Made by a program: the position numbers and the translations under genes | DNA from: Eutreptiella sp. 'Long Island Sound 2002' | Taxonomy: Eukaryota > Euglenozoa > Euglenophyceae > Eutreptiales > Eutreptiaceae | DNA: 64,000 bases | Assembly (NCBI GenBank): GCA_964036045.1 | Contig: OZ038387.1 | Coordinates: 18,065,420-18,129,419 of the forward strand | Reading direction: 5' to 3' | Notes under the pieces: model-generated | The model's input: the letters and a program-made list of their open reading frames with translations, nothing else | Database searches by the model: none | Told to the model about the DNA's origin: nothing | Part shown: piece after piece, positions 1 to 10,845 of the stretch | How positions within the stretch are numbered: position 1 is the first letter of the stretch | Layout of the letters: every line of letters begins with the position of its first letter

Positions 1-332
1 TCAGTGCCCACTGTCCACTTTTGAGCAACGTTTCGTGGTCAGAAAATTTGGTTGCGCACCGGACTGACGTGGCACCCTCTATGGTCCAGTGCAGGTTGGG
101 TCAAAAAGACGTCCTTCATCCAGTGGGCAGTGGCATTCAGTGGCACTCCCTTCCCTGGCGCAAGGGGTCTGTTCGCATCCATGCTACAGCTGGCCTTACC
201 CCTTCCCATGAGGTGGATCACTCCCCAGTGTCTCAGCCCAAGTGCCCTTTCATCAATAGCGCTGCTCAGGAAATACGAGTTTGCTGCAACAAACAAGGAG
301 ATCTTCCACTAAGCAGACATGACAGGGGATAC
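1..332. other. Probable intron at left edge
   Basis: This should be the intron downstream of the metallophosphoesterase exon, since the gene runs right to left. No phosphoesterase motif and no repeat was recognised in it. Confidence 0.4.
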
Positions 333-648
333 CATGCGTGACCAATACATCGGTATCAGCCTCAATCTGGTCCCAATAGGGATTGATGCCCTTGCAGGGC
401 CAGCAGAACTGTGTGCCATACACCTTCAAACCCCAAGGCTGAAGTGTCACAGAGCCCTGCTCTAGGAATGTGGCGTTGGTGAGGGTGCGGGAAGCTTCAA
501 GGCGTGAGTTCTGTTCATGATTCCCATAGACAACAATTTTGTGCTGGTGAGGCAGTGTGCCTAGCCACTCATTGAAATCCTGCAGGTGCTCTGGGCGACC
601 GAAGCGAGTGAAATCTCCTGCATGAATCAGAATGTCTCCGTCGGGCAC
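333..648 (-). CDS. Internal exon of a metallophosphoesterase-domain protein (MPPED-like)
   Basis: About 105 codons plus one base. The exon starts after a TTGTGTCAG acceptor and ends at CATG|GTATCC, so it is an internal, phase-1 exon. The peptide reads DILIHAGDF near the start and IVVYGNHE about 40 residues on; these are the GD and GNH metal-binding motifs of calcineurin-like phosphoesterases. The family usually has GNHD, so the E here is a small deviation. The FNEWLGTLPH stretch between them and the later DVLVTHG are typical of the MPPED1/2-UPF0046 branch. The first family motif (D-x-H) must lie in an upstream exon at higher coordinates, and the C-terminal GH-x-H motif in an exon left of the window; I found neither. 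Substrate unknown; family members are metal-dependent phosphodiesterases. Assignment to the superfamily is firm, to the subfamily likely. Confidence 0.8.
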
Positions 649-2371
649 CTGACACAAGGAGGCCGTTGGTCACCACACACAATTGGCAGGCGTGCCTGAT
701 GCCAAATCCCATCCCCTGAGATTCCTTGTGAACATGGACCATTTCGACAGCTCCTATGGGTGCACAGGCATTGTCCACTGTGCACCCCATGCCCCTGACT
801 GCCTTTTTTGCCACCATGCCACCAATGATCCTCTGGAGTGCCTTACATCACATTTTGTGCATGTTGTACAACATGCTCCTTCCTCTGCCCGTACCATGCC
901 CATATGCCTGCTCACACCTGCAAATTCTGATGTTCATTATGGGTATCTGAAATACAAACGATTGTTGGGCCTTCGGTCACTGAAGACTCGGACTGTGCAG
1001 TCATGTTGGACTGAGTGAGGAGACAGAACACACTGCAGACAGGGAATATCTGACCTGCACCAACCAAGCCCCAAGGGTGTCAATCAATCCAACATGCGCT
1101 TCAGTAAAGCAGTGCCCAACTTGCATGCCAGGCCTGCTTTCAGCAGTTGAAGCAAAAACTAACCTACAAACGATCACTATACCTCTTTGCCAAGAGACTG
1201 CAACAAAGACTGGAGTTTTTCCCAGAGGAATTTTTCTTAAAGTGAAACACTGGAGACCAAACCACATGAACGTATCCATCCCCTTAGTTTCCATTGCAAC
1301 GCTAGTCTTGCTACTCTTGCTACTCTTGCTACTCTTGTTGCACCTAAAAGCACAAGGAGGAATCTCTGCAGATGGCTACCTTTTCTTTTAGAGGACAACC
1401 CTAGTACCCGAAAGGCCACCTGTGACTCGGCTACAAGGTTAATCCAGCGCAAATATGCTGGCTGATACGCAGAAATGCAAAAACTGTTGAATGAGGAAAC
1501 ACATACCCAGCTACTCTATGACTCCCAGCTACTTTACCGCTTCCGCCCAACTCTTTGGACGAACTGTCGATACACACCAACGCAAATCTGTCACTAAGAG
1601 GTAGGGGGAATCCTTGTACTGCGCACGCACTGCGTGCCACTAGATTCCCCCCGAAGAGCCCCAGGCTCGCCCCTTCCAAACGCCCTTAAAATTAGGCGAC
1701 CCCAACTACCCGAGCCTTGGGGTTGCAAAGTAGCCGAGGAGTGTAAAAATTGCAATCTGACATGAAATTTTTTTTCGTTTTTTTTCACTGAAAAATGTTG
1801 CATCCAAATTTGATGGGGTTTACTCCACTGAAACCTGTTTGTGCTGGAATTCCTTGTACCTATACATTGTGTGCTGACACAGTGTCACACAATCATGTCA
1901 AACATCTAACATCAACATCGCACGTAAGATGTCTAACATGCCACATACTCTTCATGTTCTCTTCAGAATCCTTTTTTGGCTCAATCATGGTCGGTAACAG
2001 ATACTGGATGCCCCCGCCCAGGCAATTCCAGCCAATGTTCCAAGTGTCATCAAGCAATCAAACTGCTATGCTACATCCAGTCACTAAGATACAACTTGAT
2101 ATGAACACAATAGGACCTGCAATACAACTCATGAGAACCTCCGTGTCCCTGACAACATAGCTGACCAAAACGGACAAAACACATGCACATCACAAGGTGT
2201 AGCCACAACCTGTCGACGGCCGTCACCCCCGTTATCCCACCGGCAGGAATTAGGTAAAAGAAGAAAAGAGAAAAGAGAGCCGTCGGCGCCATATTCTACA
2301 CGCCGGGCATCGAATCTACGCCCTCCGGGACGAAGCCCCCGTGCACTTCCAGAACACTACGCTACCGATGT
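649..2371. other. Non-coding stretch, possibly intron or 5' flank of the phosphoesterase gene
   Basis: No coding exon was identified. It contains a 9-bp tandem repeat (TCTTGCTAC, about 3.5 copies) near 1307-1341 and T-rich tracts near 1765-1790. The missing N-terminal exon of the phosphoesterase (D-x-H motif) was looked for here without success. Confidence 0.3.
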
Positions 2372-2506
2372 GGTTAAAGAATCCTTTTTTGGGGTGGGGG
2401 GGGGGGGGGGGCTGACTCCATAAGTTCAGTGGAATACTCAAGACAGTTCTTGGAAACATGGGCGACTCCAGCATGTGATACAATGGATCCCCGCAATGCG
2501 GGCCAC
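2372..2506 (-). mobile_element. Divergent copy of short SINE-like family B
   Basis: Starting at the CTGACTCCA block near 2412 this matches the copies at 34.3, 57.9 and 58.3 kb: the same order of blocks (ACTCAAGAC, GGGCGACTCCAGCAT, ATACAATGGATCCCCGC). It is preceded by a T run and a G run of about 18. It is the most diverged of the four copies and no clear target duplication remains. Confidence 0.55.
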
Positions 2507-2638
2507 GTGGCAAAGACCCAGAGTTGACATGCGTAAACCAAAGAGCTCTCTATTACAGTAGGTGACCGCCACGTCTTCATGTTCTCTTCAGAATCCCTGT
2601 TTGATGAGCAGTGAAGGGACCGACGGAATATGTGTCAA

Positions 2639-2702
2639 TATGGCTACATAACCCCTCCCTTCTCGGGGAATATGGCTACATAACCCCTCCCTTCTCGGGG
2701 TC
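2639..2702. repeat. Two tandem copies of a 32-bp unit (GGCTACATAACCCC family)
   Basis: TGGCTACATAACCCCTCCC occurs at 2641 and again at 2673. The same phrase, with small changes, recurs in the 86-bp tandem repeats at 5.4-7.2 kb and near 8.15, 31.4, 58.7 and 59.9 kb, so it is a dispersed family. Confidence 0.7.
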
Positions 2703-2711
2703 CCCATGATG

Positions 2712-3945
2712 GGGGGAATTCAACGTAGAAAGGAGTGGATGTGGTGGAAAGGAGCCACAAAATGTGTGCCAAGGGGTGGAAATGGGTGAAACTGGGTAAA
2801 AATGCCATATCCCCAATGTGGAGGAAGCATCAAAACTTGCCATCAAACAACAATGATGCCCAAATTATCACAAAGCGTGGGTCTCTAGTACGGCGAAGCG
2901 CCCAAACTGTCGCATTGCGCGCTAACTGCACTTAAGGGTCCCCCTTTGAAGGAGGCCGACCTCCAGCTTCACCACCCTTTGTAATATACCAAACTCTCTG
3001 GCCATTGCTTGAAGCTGCTGTTTAGTCGGCGGACGAGTTGGAGGAGTGATGTTGAGTGCCGGGTGTTGTAATTTACCTTGTGCTAGTGAGGAAAGAGCCT
3101 GGACAAACAGCTGGATGTGTAAATCCGCGATAGGGAGATGCCTCAGTGGCTATTAACACAATTTCAGTAGAGGTCCATTTCTGTAAGAAACTCCGGACTA
3201 GCAACTTAACATGGGACATACTTTTTCTTGTCTTTGAGTTGCAAATAGAATAAATTGCAGGCCACGCCAGAAGGGCAACTAGGTGCTGAAGAGAGTTAGC
3301 CGGAGAAACCTCAAGGAGTTTAGGAGCTTTGTCATTTGTAGTGGCCGTGAGAAAGCCTTTGTTGATAGCCACCTTCAAAAAACTTGCAATCAAAAATGGT
3401 ATGTTGCATTGTTTCCTTATCAAGAGGGCATCACACTTCCAATGCCATTGTCCAGGCTTCCAATGCCATTGTCGGTCCCCAACCGGCAATCGCCGCTGGG
3501 GCATGTTGATGCACTGCGTGGGTACTGCATGCACACTACATAGGTACTGCACGTGCGCATTGCGGGCAATGCCCACACAATGAAACCTAGCCAAGGAGAA
3601 AGGGAGGAAACCACCCAACATTTATGCAGGCGTCACAAGGTTCTTCATATCCCTGGTGGTTGGTGGCCATGGCCAAGCGCAACCTATTGTTGCTTGAGTG
3701 TATTGGAAGATGGTGGCAGCTTTCTGTAAAACATAGACTTTCTGCCTTGACCCCATTGGGGCCCAACTCTTGTAGCAGGCCGTTATTAATAAGCTAAGCA
3801 GGCTGATTTTCCCGTGCCCTTCCTGATCCTGCTCATCAGGCGAAGCCGGAACATGGCTGTCCTTGAAAGAAAAAAAAAAGACCTTTGTACCACCAAGAGA
3901 AACGAACATTCGCAGGGATGCTCTCTACTTCATGGTCTTCAAGGG
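2712..3945. other. No recognisable gene
   Basis: No coding exon supported. A short direct repeat (CAATGCCATTGTC, twice) lies near 3440-3475. Open frames here have no recognisable domain. Confidence 0.3.
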
Positions 3946-4015
3946 TTGGCGGTTGGTGGTGGGTGGTTGGTGGGGTTTGGCAGCGGTTGGCGGTTGGCGG
4001 TTGGTGGTCCTGGGG
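3946..4015 (+). repeat. TTGGCGG/TTGGTGG simple repeat
   Basis: A run of GGTTGGCGGTTGGTGG-type units. The same degenerate repeat makes the much longer tract at 28.69-28.89 kb. Confidence 0.8.
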
Positions 4016-4422
4016 GGTTGTGCTAGTAATTCACAATGATCCGAGAGCGCGGTTGTAGGGTTCAAGTGCTGGCTCATAAAGAGATCCACATAGGTCATTG
4101 TCTACTAGAGATAGCAAGGCGGTGGCCATGAAGGTCGGAACTGCGTAGGAGTGTGTAACAATCCACCTGCCAATTTGTTGCAGAGTGCATGTACAAGACG
4201 TCTGGTGATTCCCCATCATCATAATCCAGCATCCACCTATAGCCATGAACGTGCAACAAAACCGGGTGAAAATGGCATAAAATGGTTGAAATGGGTGAAA
4301 ATAGATGGTATTTCAAATGTGCCATATCCTGAATGCACAAGAAGCGTAAGAACACTTGTTATGGAACAACTTGTGAAAGGGACAAAACTAGGGTTCAAGT
4401 AAATGCCGACAAAAAACTTTGC
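4016..4422. other. Left flank of the long-inverted-repeat element; no gene
   Basis: Nothing coding was recognised. The block AAAACTAGGGTTC..GCCGAC at 4385-4412 resembles 49425-49450, suggesting a dispersed repeat next to the element boundary. Confidence 0.3.
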
Positions 4423-5710
4423 ACGGGTTTTGGGGCGTCAACCCGGCGGCCTATGGGTACCACGTTTGCTTCCTCTACACTTTGGTGCATTTGAAGGGGC
4501 ACAATCAAAAGCAGCATGAAGGCATGTCCCTGGACGGCGATAGCATCCAATAGCGACAGGCATTACATCGACAACATGGCTGTGACCAAATGTGCCGACA
4601 AACGACCCACACGGGAGTGCTCTTATTCCGACGTCCGCCACAAGGTGTGTGATCACACACAACACAAGCGAGTCATCATGGAGTAGATTCCTAGTCACCG
4701 TCAAGAGTCCGAGGCCCACAATGCATAGGAACGTGAGCAAATCCGGCGCAATGGGGAGGTGGACTTGCTCCCCAAAATGGCCATGCGGCTACTGGGTCGA
4801 GACTACGATCCCATCCGTCCGGAGGATGCAACAGTCTGTGGCAGTTTGTTCAATGTTGTGCACGGATGGTCTGTTGCTTCATTTGGTAGGCAAGAGGCAG
4901 CCGTTGGTCTACTTGGGAGCTTCATACGGCAATGGTATACTCGGGGACTCAATTTGGGAAACTCATCATAAAAGGGCGCGCATGGGTCCGTGGTAAAACT
5001 TAGTTACTAACTAAAAGTTAGTAACTAAGTTACAAAACTTAGTAAAAAATATTCATTTACTCAGTTTTTCCTCCAGGGGTGGGTTTTTTAGTAAGTAAAT
5101 TACTTGGTAGAAAAAAAAATTTATGAAGTAAGTTACTTACTAGAAAAAAAATTTTGGTAAGTAAATTAGTTAGTAGAAAAAAAAATTTTTTACTAAGTAA
5201 ATAACTTACCCCTAAAATAAGTTTTCCCACTTCTGACTGCCACTGGGCCCACTTGTGGGCTATTTCTGATATTGTCCCCCCACTCTGAAATCCACTCTTT
5301 GTTGCGTGGCCCCAAAAAAATAAGATTTTCCATTTCTGACTGCTGCCACTTGTGATTCTGCCCCCCCCTCTGAAGCGGTGGGGACCCCCCCAGGCGGCAA
5401 GGGTTATGTAGCCACCTTGCCCACAAGTGGGCCACTTCTGATTCTGCCCCCCGCTCTGAAGCGGTGGGGACCCCCTAGGCGGCAGGGGTTATGTAGCCAC
5501 CTTGCCCACAAGTGGGCCACTTCTGATTCTGCCCCCCCCTCTGAAGCGGTGGGGACCCCCTAGGCGGCAAGGGTTATGTAGCCACCTTGCCCACAAGTGG
5601 GCCATTTCTGATTCTACCCCCCCGCTCTGAAGCGGTGGGGACCCCCGTGGCGGCAGGGGTTATGTAGCCACCTTGCCCACAAGTGGGCCATTTCTGATTC
5701 TGCCCCCCCC
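4423..5710 (+). repeat. Left inverted arm
   Basis: Reverse complement of 6850-8136. From outside in: a 0.55 kb unique part with a coding-like frame, a 0.2 kb AT-rich part built of TAGTAA/TTACTT words, a 0.13 kb linker, and then the 86-bp tandem repeats. Confidence 0.9.
4516..4971 (+). pseudogene. Arm-encoded reading frame with two in-frame TAG codons
   Basis: Read from ATG 4516 to TAA 4969-4971, the frame is open for about 150 codons except for TAG at 4684 and 4726. The translation between and after them is charged and non-repetitive (for example EREQIRRNGEVDLLPKMAMR after the second TAG), which looks like real protein. The only base that differs between the arms in this stretch is synonymous in this frame (AAT/AAC). 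No family was recognised. It could be a transposon protein whose CAG codons have become TAG, a readthrough frame, or chance. Confidence 0.35.
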
Positions 5711-6052
5711 TCTGAAGCGGTGGGGACCCCCCAGGCGGCAAGGGTTATGTAGCCACCTTGCCCACAAGTGGGCCATTTCTGATTCTACCCCCCCGCTCTG
5801 AAGCGGTGGGGACCCCCGTGGCGGCAGGGGTTATGTAGCCACCTTGCCCACAAGTGGGCCACTTCTGATTCTGCCCCCCCCTCTGAAGCGGTGGGGACCC
5901 CCCAGGCGGCAAGGGTTATGTAGCCACCTTGCCCACAAGTGGGCCATTTCTGATTCTACCCCCCCCCTCTGAAGCGGTGGGGACCCCCCTGGCGGCAGGG
6001 GTTATGTACCCACCTTGCGCACAAGTGGGCCATTTGTGATATCGCCCCCCCG
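5368..6052 (+). repeat. 86-bp tandem repeats, left block
   Basis: CTCTGAAGCGGTGGGGA begins at 5368, 5454, 5539, 5625, 5710, 5796, 5881 and 5967, so units are 85 or 86 bp. Alternate units share variants (ATTCTGCC with CCAGGCGG against ATTCTACC with CGTGGCGG), which gives a 171-bp higher-order period. Each unit holds the dyad GCCCACAAGTGGGC. Confidence 0.9.
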
Positions 6053-6064
6053 CCCTGTCACAAT

Positions 6065-6847
6065 TCCAGTGTGTCGCCGCAACAATTTGAGTTTGAGGCA
6101 CGCCATTTTAGGGACCTCACCACCGAGAGCTACGTCACAGATTGTGCTCAGATTGTGGTGTATTACTAGTGGGCTGCCCAAACCGCTCTCAGTGCGGATT
6201 GGGACACAATGAGCATGGCGTGGGTTGTCCGCGACTCTTTGTGGAATGCCTCATGTGCCAGTGCCCATCGCCGCAAACAGCTGGTTGAGTCGACGCTTGC
6301 ACAGCGCACTTTGCAAGCGTCGTCCATAGATATGTCTTTCGCCCCAAACCTGAATGTGGCGTAGGTGTATAATTCGAGCAATTGGCATTGGGTGCTCCGC
6401 TTGTTGTTGATTGCCCCAACTCGCGAATACCTTTGCCTTAAGTTTGACCCAGTGTGCGACCGGCCACACATTGTTGGGGCAAACCAGGAGGAGTTGGCCG
6501 TTGTGGATTTGATTGCTGAGCGAGAAGGCGTTGAACCACAACAACGGAAGAAGTGGTCAAAGATTTTGGATGCTTTCGGTGCCCTTGCATTTGCAATTGC
6601 AACCCTGCATTCCACCTTCATCCGGCAGATTGATGGTGTCAGTTGCCATCTGGCATGTCTCTTGACGTTGCATTGTGCCTTGTCTCGGCGCGTTGTCAAG
6701 GGTATATTGCAAGTGCCACAAGATCGATTGTGGTTGGTGCGTGAAATGGCTGAGGCTACTCTGTACTTCAGTCGTTCAAAGTCGGCCTCCACCCCAAGGA
6801 CCCCAAACAGAGCCGTTTTCAACTCCCCTGAGGCGGCCATGGGATCA
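6065..6847 (+). pseudogene. Core reading frame of the inverted-repeat element, open except for TAG
   Basis: The whole unique core is one plus-strand frame of about 260 codons. Its only stops are TAG at 6167-6169 and 6362-6364; no TAA or TGA occurs. The product is a plausible soluble protein (EELAVVDLIAEREGVEP, KKWSKILDAFGALAFAIATL). No transposase motif was recognised. An antisense frame of 224 codons (6166-6840) also exists, but its composition looks like a shadow. Possible explanations are an accessory transposon protein with CAG-to-TAG decay, UAG readthrough, or a captured host fragment. Confidence 0.35.
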
Positions 6848-7195
6848 GAGCGGGGGGTAGAATCAGAAATGGCCCACTTGTGGGCAAGGTGGCTACATAA
6901 CCCTTGCCGCCTGGGGGGTCCCCACCGCTTCAGAGCGGGGGGGTAGAATCAGAAATGGCCCACTTGTGGGCAAGGTGGCTACATAACCCTTGCCGCCTAG
7001 GGGGTCCCCACCGCTTCAGAGGGGGGGGCAGAATCAGAAGTGGCCCACTTGTGGGCAAGGTGGCTACATAACCCCTGCCGCCTAGGGGGTCCCCACCGCT
7101 TCAGAGCGGGGGGCAGAATCAGAAGTGGCCCACTTGTGGGCAAGGTGGCTACATAACCCTTGCCGCCTGGGGGGGTCCCCACCGCTTCAGAGGGG
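6845..7195 (-). repeat. 86-bp tandem repeats, right block
   Basis: About four inverted units of the same repeat; the left block has eight. The difference in copy number shows that the tandem array has changed since the arms formed. Confidence 0.85.
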
Positions 7196-8136
7196 GGGCA
7201 GAATCACAAGTGGCAGCAGTCAGAAATGGAAAATCTTATTTTTTGGGGGCCACGCAACAAAGAGTGGATTTCAGAGTGGGGGGACAATATCAGAAATAGC
7301 CCACAAGTGGGCCCAGTGGCAGTCAGAAGTGGGAAAACTTATTTTAGGGGTAAGTTATTTACTTAGTAAAAAAATTTTTTTTCTACTAACTAATTTACTT
7401 ACCAAAATTTTTTTTCTAGTAAGTAACTTACTTCATAAATTTTTTTTTCTACCAAGTAATTTACTTACTAAAAAACCCACCCCTGGAGGAAAAACTGAGT
7501 AAATGAATATTTTTTACTAAGTTTTGTAACTTAGTTACTAACTTTTAGTTAGTAACTAAGTTTTACCACGGACCCATGCGCGCCCTTTTATGATGAGTTT
7601 CCCAAATTGAGTCCCCGAGTATACCATTGCCGTATGAAGCTCCCAAGTAGACCAACGGCTGCCTCTTGCCTACCAAATGAAGCAACAGACCATCCGTGCA
7701 CAACATTGAACAAACTGCCACAGACTGTTGCATCCTCCGGACGGATGGGATCGTAGTCTCGACCCAGTAGCCGCATGGCCATTTTGGGGAGCAAGTCCAC
7801 CTCCCCATTGCGCCGGATTTGCTCACGTTCCTATGCATTGTGGGCCTCGGACTCTTGACGGTGACTAGGAATCTACTCCATGATGACTCGCTTGTGTTGT
7901 GTGTGATCACACACCTTGTGGCGGACGTCGGAATAAGAGCACTCCCGTGTGGGTCGTTTGTCGGCACATTTGGTCACAGCCATGTTGTCGATGTAATGCC
8001 TGTCGCTGTTGGATGCTATCGCCGTCCAGGGACATGCCTTCATGCTGCTTTTGATTGTGCCCCTTCAAATGCACCAAAGTGTAGAGGAAGCAAACGTGGT
8101 ACCCATAGGCCGCCGGGTTGACGCCCCAACACCCGT
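6850..8136 (-). repeat. Right inverted arm
   Basis: Reverse complement of the left arm. The near identity of the arms means recent formation, gene conversion, or an assembly duplication. Confidence 0.9.
7588..8043 (-). pseudogene. Mirror copy of the arm-encoded frame
   Basis: Exact inverted counterpart of 4516-4971 in the right arm, with the same two TAG codons and one synonymous difference. If the element was ever active, both arms could have supplied this product. Confidence 0.35.
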
Positions 8137-8368
8137 AGGGGACAAATTGGACCTAGCTACCTAACCCCTGCCTTCTCGGGGGCCCAAAAAATGGGCGGAT
8201 TGGCCACATAACCGCTGCCTTCTTAGGTGTCCCACAGGGATGGGGATGGGAAATAGCCCAGAAAGTTGCCCCTGTGCACGCCCTGCGCGCTAACACCCCC
8301 TCTTGGAGTGGCTAAGTCGGGGACTGTTCCAATGTGTTTAGCCAAAATTCAACTTTCCCCAATGGTGC
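8137..8368. repeat. Dispersed CTAACCCCTGCCTTCTCGGGG motif region
   Basis: Two diverged copies of the TAACCCCTGCCTTCT motif (near 8160 and 8205) followed by G-rich spacers, as at 58.7 kb. No gene. Confidence 0.5.
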
Positions 8369-8713
8369 GTGGAGAGCAATGATAAGCAACCATATACAAA
8401 CGAACCGTTGAGAATGGGTGATAAACACATCTGCTGTCCAATGTGCCACAAACCCTGTGTGCAAAAACCCTTAAATGCCCTAGCCTGGCACGTGCATGCA
8501 ATGCACACCCTGTGCCCCCATGGTCACATGACAACTCTGACCGCCATGCCAAGTCTTGCTGTTTTAGCACCGAGAGCATCCAGCCCTCAATATCCCATTC
8601 CTCTTCCGACCCCTTGCACATCCAGCAATTGTCTGCTGTCTGAATGCCCCCGCAGTTGCTGGACAGTGCCCAAGGCTGACGATACACCATCTGACCAGCA
8701 GGTGGTCATATAA
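8369..8713 (+). CDS. Short ORF with a possible C2H2 finger
   Basis: 114 codons from ATG 8369. Around residue 22 it reads CCPMCHKPC and about 15 residues later HVHAMH, giving C-x2-C-x14-H-x4-H. This spacing is looser than in classical fingers and the rest of the frame has no recognisable domain. It may be an exon or mobile-element fragment; chance is quite possible. Confidence 0.25.
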   Translation: MESNDKQPYTNEPLRMGDKHICCPMCHKPCVQKPLNALAWHVHAMHTLCPHGHMTTLTAMPSLAVLAPRASSPQYPIPLPTPCTSSNCLLSECPRSCWTVPKADDTPSDQQVVI

Positions 8714-8797
8714 CGAACCCAGGTCCAACAATGGGTTTCTCAGGGCATGTGGCAAATGCTGTCTGACCAAGGGGGGGGGGGGGGTCAGTGGATAAAC

Positions 8798-8858
8798 TGA
8801 TTGTGGATAAACTGATTGTGGATAAACTGATTGTGGATAAACTGACTGTCGTGCAAAG
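8798..8858 (+). repeat. 15-bp tandem repeat, four copies
   Basis: GTGGATAAACTGATT is repeated four times (the last copy has GACT), directly after a G run of about 15. Confidence 0.9.
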
Positions 8859-10072
8859 GACGGGAAAAGATGCACTCCATTGCACCCGGTTTTGTTGAGG
8901 GGCTGTGAAGCAGCAGCCCCTCGTCATAGCACAGCCCTCATTGTGGCAAGGACCGATGGTGACTCATATTCCCACCCTTGACCACTGATTCTCTGCAGCA
9001 TACCAAACCCTAAACAGAGCATAGAAGCTAAGGTTGCCTCAGAGAGACGTCCACAGACCCCAACACTGGCACCAAGGACTGCTCCTGTACTGTACAAACC
9101 CCACACCTGCAAATTTGTAATTTGTGGGGGAGACGGTTCCCTCCCGGACACCAGAGGGCAAATGGGGGAGATCTGGGGAGAGGGGGCACATTCACCCAAG
9201 AAAAGTGGAGCTCTACAGTCGCTGGATTGCGGGTGGGAGACCATTCAGATACCTGCATGGTTTGCCCTTCCCCCGCATCCCGTCTGGATCCCCCTTCCAT
9301 GCCTACCCCCTTCCCCACGTTTGTTCTGCCTTACAACTGTCCTTTTCTGGTGCGAAGCTTCCCCACTTTTTTCACTGAGAAGAGACACCCAATGCAATTT
9401 TGTGGAACGCTTTGTGGTATTGGGTGAGCACTTGGTCAAACCCCCGCAGTACGTAATTAGGCTGCAAGCGGGCAAGAGGTGCACGGTCTGTTTGGGCGAC
9501 CAGGGAACAATGGGGCTGCTCCCAGCCAGGGTTCGACCCCGAGGGGTGTTCAACCGTTTCAGGGGTTGTAGAGGGCGCCCTGCCCCCCGCCCCCTCCCCG
9601 CGTGAACCCAAACCTTGGGGGTCGGCGGGTTGGGCGGTCAGCCCGCCGGGCTCCCCGGGGGGGGGGGGGGGGGGGCAACATACATACCTCTAAATGAACC
9701 CCATGATGCGCTGATCATTTTGAATTTCCACAGGTAGGGTAAATTTTTTTCAAAAAAATGTGCCCATCAACTCAGGCTCCCATCAGCCAAGGTCCAACCC
9801 GGAGGTCGGGTCAGGGTCAAAATCCTTTTTTTGTTTTTCATCCAGTCTTGAATTCTCCACAAAATTCTGAGTATTTTGAGTACAGACACATATGGTCAAA
9901 CAGAAAAAATTTCACCCTGCCGTATGCCCAAAACAAAATCTCCGGTGCCCACAAAACCCATTGTTCCGTACAACCATTTTGGGGTCTTTAGAAAGGGGGG
10001 AGCCCCCTCCCCCCCCGGGGTCGGGTCCTGGCTGGGAGCAGTCGCTGTGCCAGGGAAGGGTGGTTGTGGGGG
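8859..10072. other. No recognisable gene
   Basis: Holds a G run of about 20 at 9656-9676 and a T-arm-like GGGTTCGACCCCG at 9527-9542 without a convincing tRNA around it. The block AAATTCTGAGTATTTTGAGT near 9861 recurs with a few changes near 15874. Confidence 0.3.
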
Positions 10073-10170
10073 GCCTCAAAAGGTCAGGTGTAGACCCGCC
10101 ACTTAGCTCCAGCCGCGCCTACCTTCACACGGCCTTCATTGCCTTCTCAGTTCATTGCATGTTCGACTGA
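10073..10170 (+). repeat. Dispersed repeat, copy 1 of 2
   Basis: Begins GGCCTCAAAAGGTCAGGTGT and matches 14041-14140 over about 95 bases with roughly ten differences. A weaker relative is at 55.85-55.93 kb (AGGTCAGGTGTGCTGCC). Both good copies end close to a long G run. Confidence 0.8.
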
Positions 10171-10427
10171 CCATTTGATTGTCCAATGTGGGGGGGGGGG
10201 GGGGCTGCATATCAGACCATGGCAACCGTTTGGTGTTGTGACGCCAACGTTACAGACAGACAAAACATAGCGCCTTGTGGGGGGTGGGCAATCCAAAACA
10301 TACCCGCCGTCATAGGCCAGCCCTCTGGTGCCTGTATCTGCCCACCACCATATCCTGAACTGCCTGGGGCTGCCCTCCCCCACCCAGTGCTGCCTACCCC
10401 CCGCCCCCCTTGCAAAGTCCCGGGGTA

Positions 10428-10845
10428 GCGCGCGACGGTCTCCCGGGTGGGGGGGGAGACGGTCACCAAGTGACGGTCTCCCGGGGGGGGGGGGGGGGAG
10501 ATTGCAAGGGTATCTCAAGGCAAACTGTGGTACCCTCCACTGACGCAAGCAAAGAGAACACGTGTGAAGCGACTTTCGCGTTGATGCGGTGCCAATGTGT
10601 TTCATCCAACACAAATGTTATTGAGGATCCAAAGGAACGGTAAAGAACTTCTGGGTACGAGAATAACACACTTTGAATTGTTGCACATGCTCGGTTTGCA
10701 TGACAGGCACGGGGTGTGTTGCACTGGCCGAGGGCAACACAAACCAGCACAATACATGTTAACTAGAAAAACATGGAAGTGACGGTCTCCCGGGGGGGGG
10801 GGGGGATTGCAAGGGGGGGGACTTTGCAAGGGGGGGGGGGGGTAC
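10428..10845 (+). repeat. Cluster of ACGGTCTCCCGGGG motifs with long G runs
   Basis: GTGACGGTCTCCCGGGG followed by a G run and ATTGCAAGGG occurs near 10475 and again near 10781. The first is preceded by ACGGTCACCAAGTGACGGTC, which recurs exactly at 63182. Probably the ends of an uncharacterised element. Confidence 0.6.

Larger units (their letters stand above)
4423..8136. mobile_element. Transposon-like element with about 1.3 kb inverted arms and an 0.8 kb unique core
   Basis: Bases 4423 to about 5710 and about 6850 to 8136 are inverted copies: paired coordinates sum to 12559 for the outer 900 bases and to 12560 further in (one homopolymer indel). Only one substitution was seen in the roughly 450-base coding-like part of the arms. 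The ends are ACGGGT at 4423 and its complement at 8136. The inner parts of both arms are 86-bp tandem repeats, eight units on the left and about four on the right. The core carries an open stretch of about 260 codons. No matching flanking duplication was found, so it is either an old insertion or the true ends lie slightly elsewhere. A hairpin-type segmental inversion is an alternative. Confidence 0.75.

Noticed and set aside
6166-6840. 224-codon minus-strand ORF in the core of the long inverted-repeat element
   Set aside because: Antisense to a plus-strand frame with better composition; rich in Arg, Ser and Cys like many shadow frames here.
9372-9611. tRNA gene around GGGTTCGACCCCG
   Set aside because: Only the T-arm-like element is present; no D-arm or acceptor stem at the right distance.
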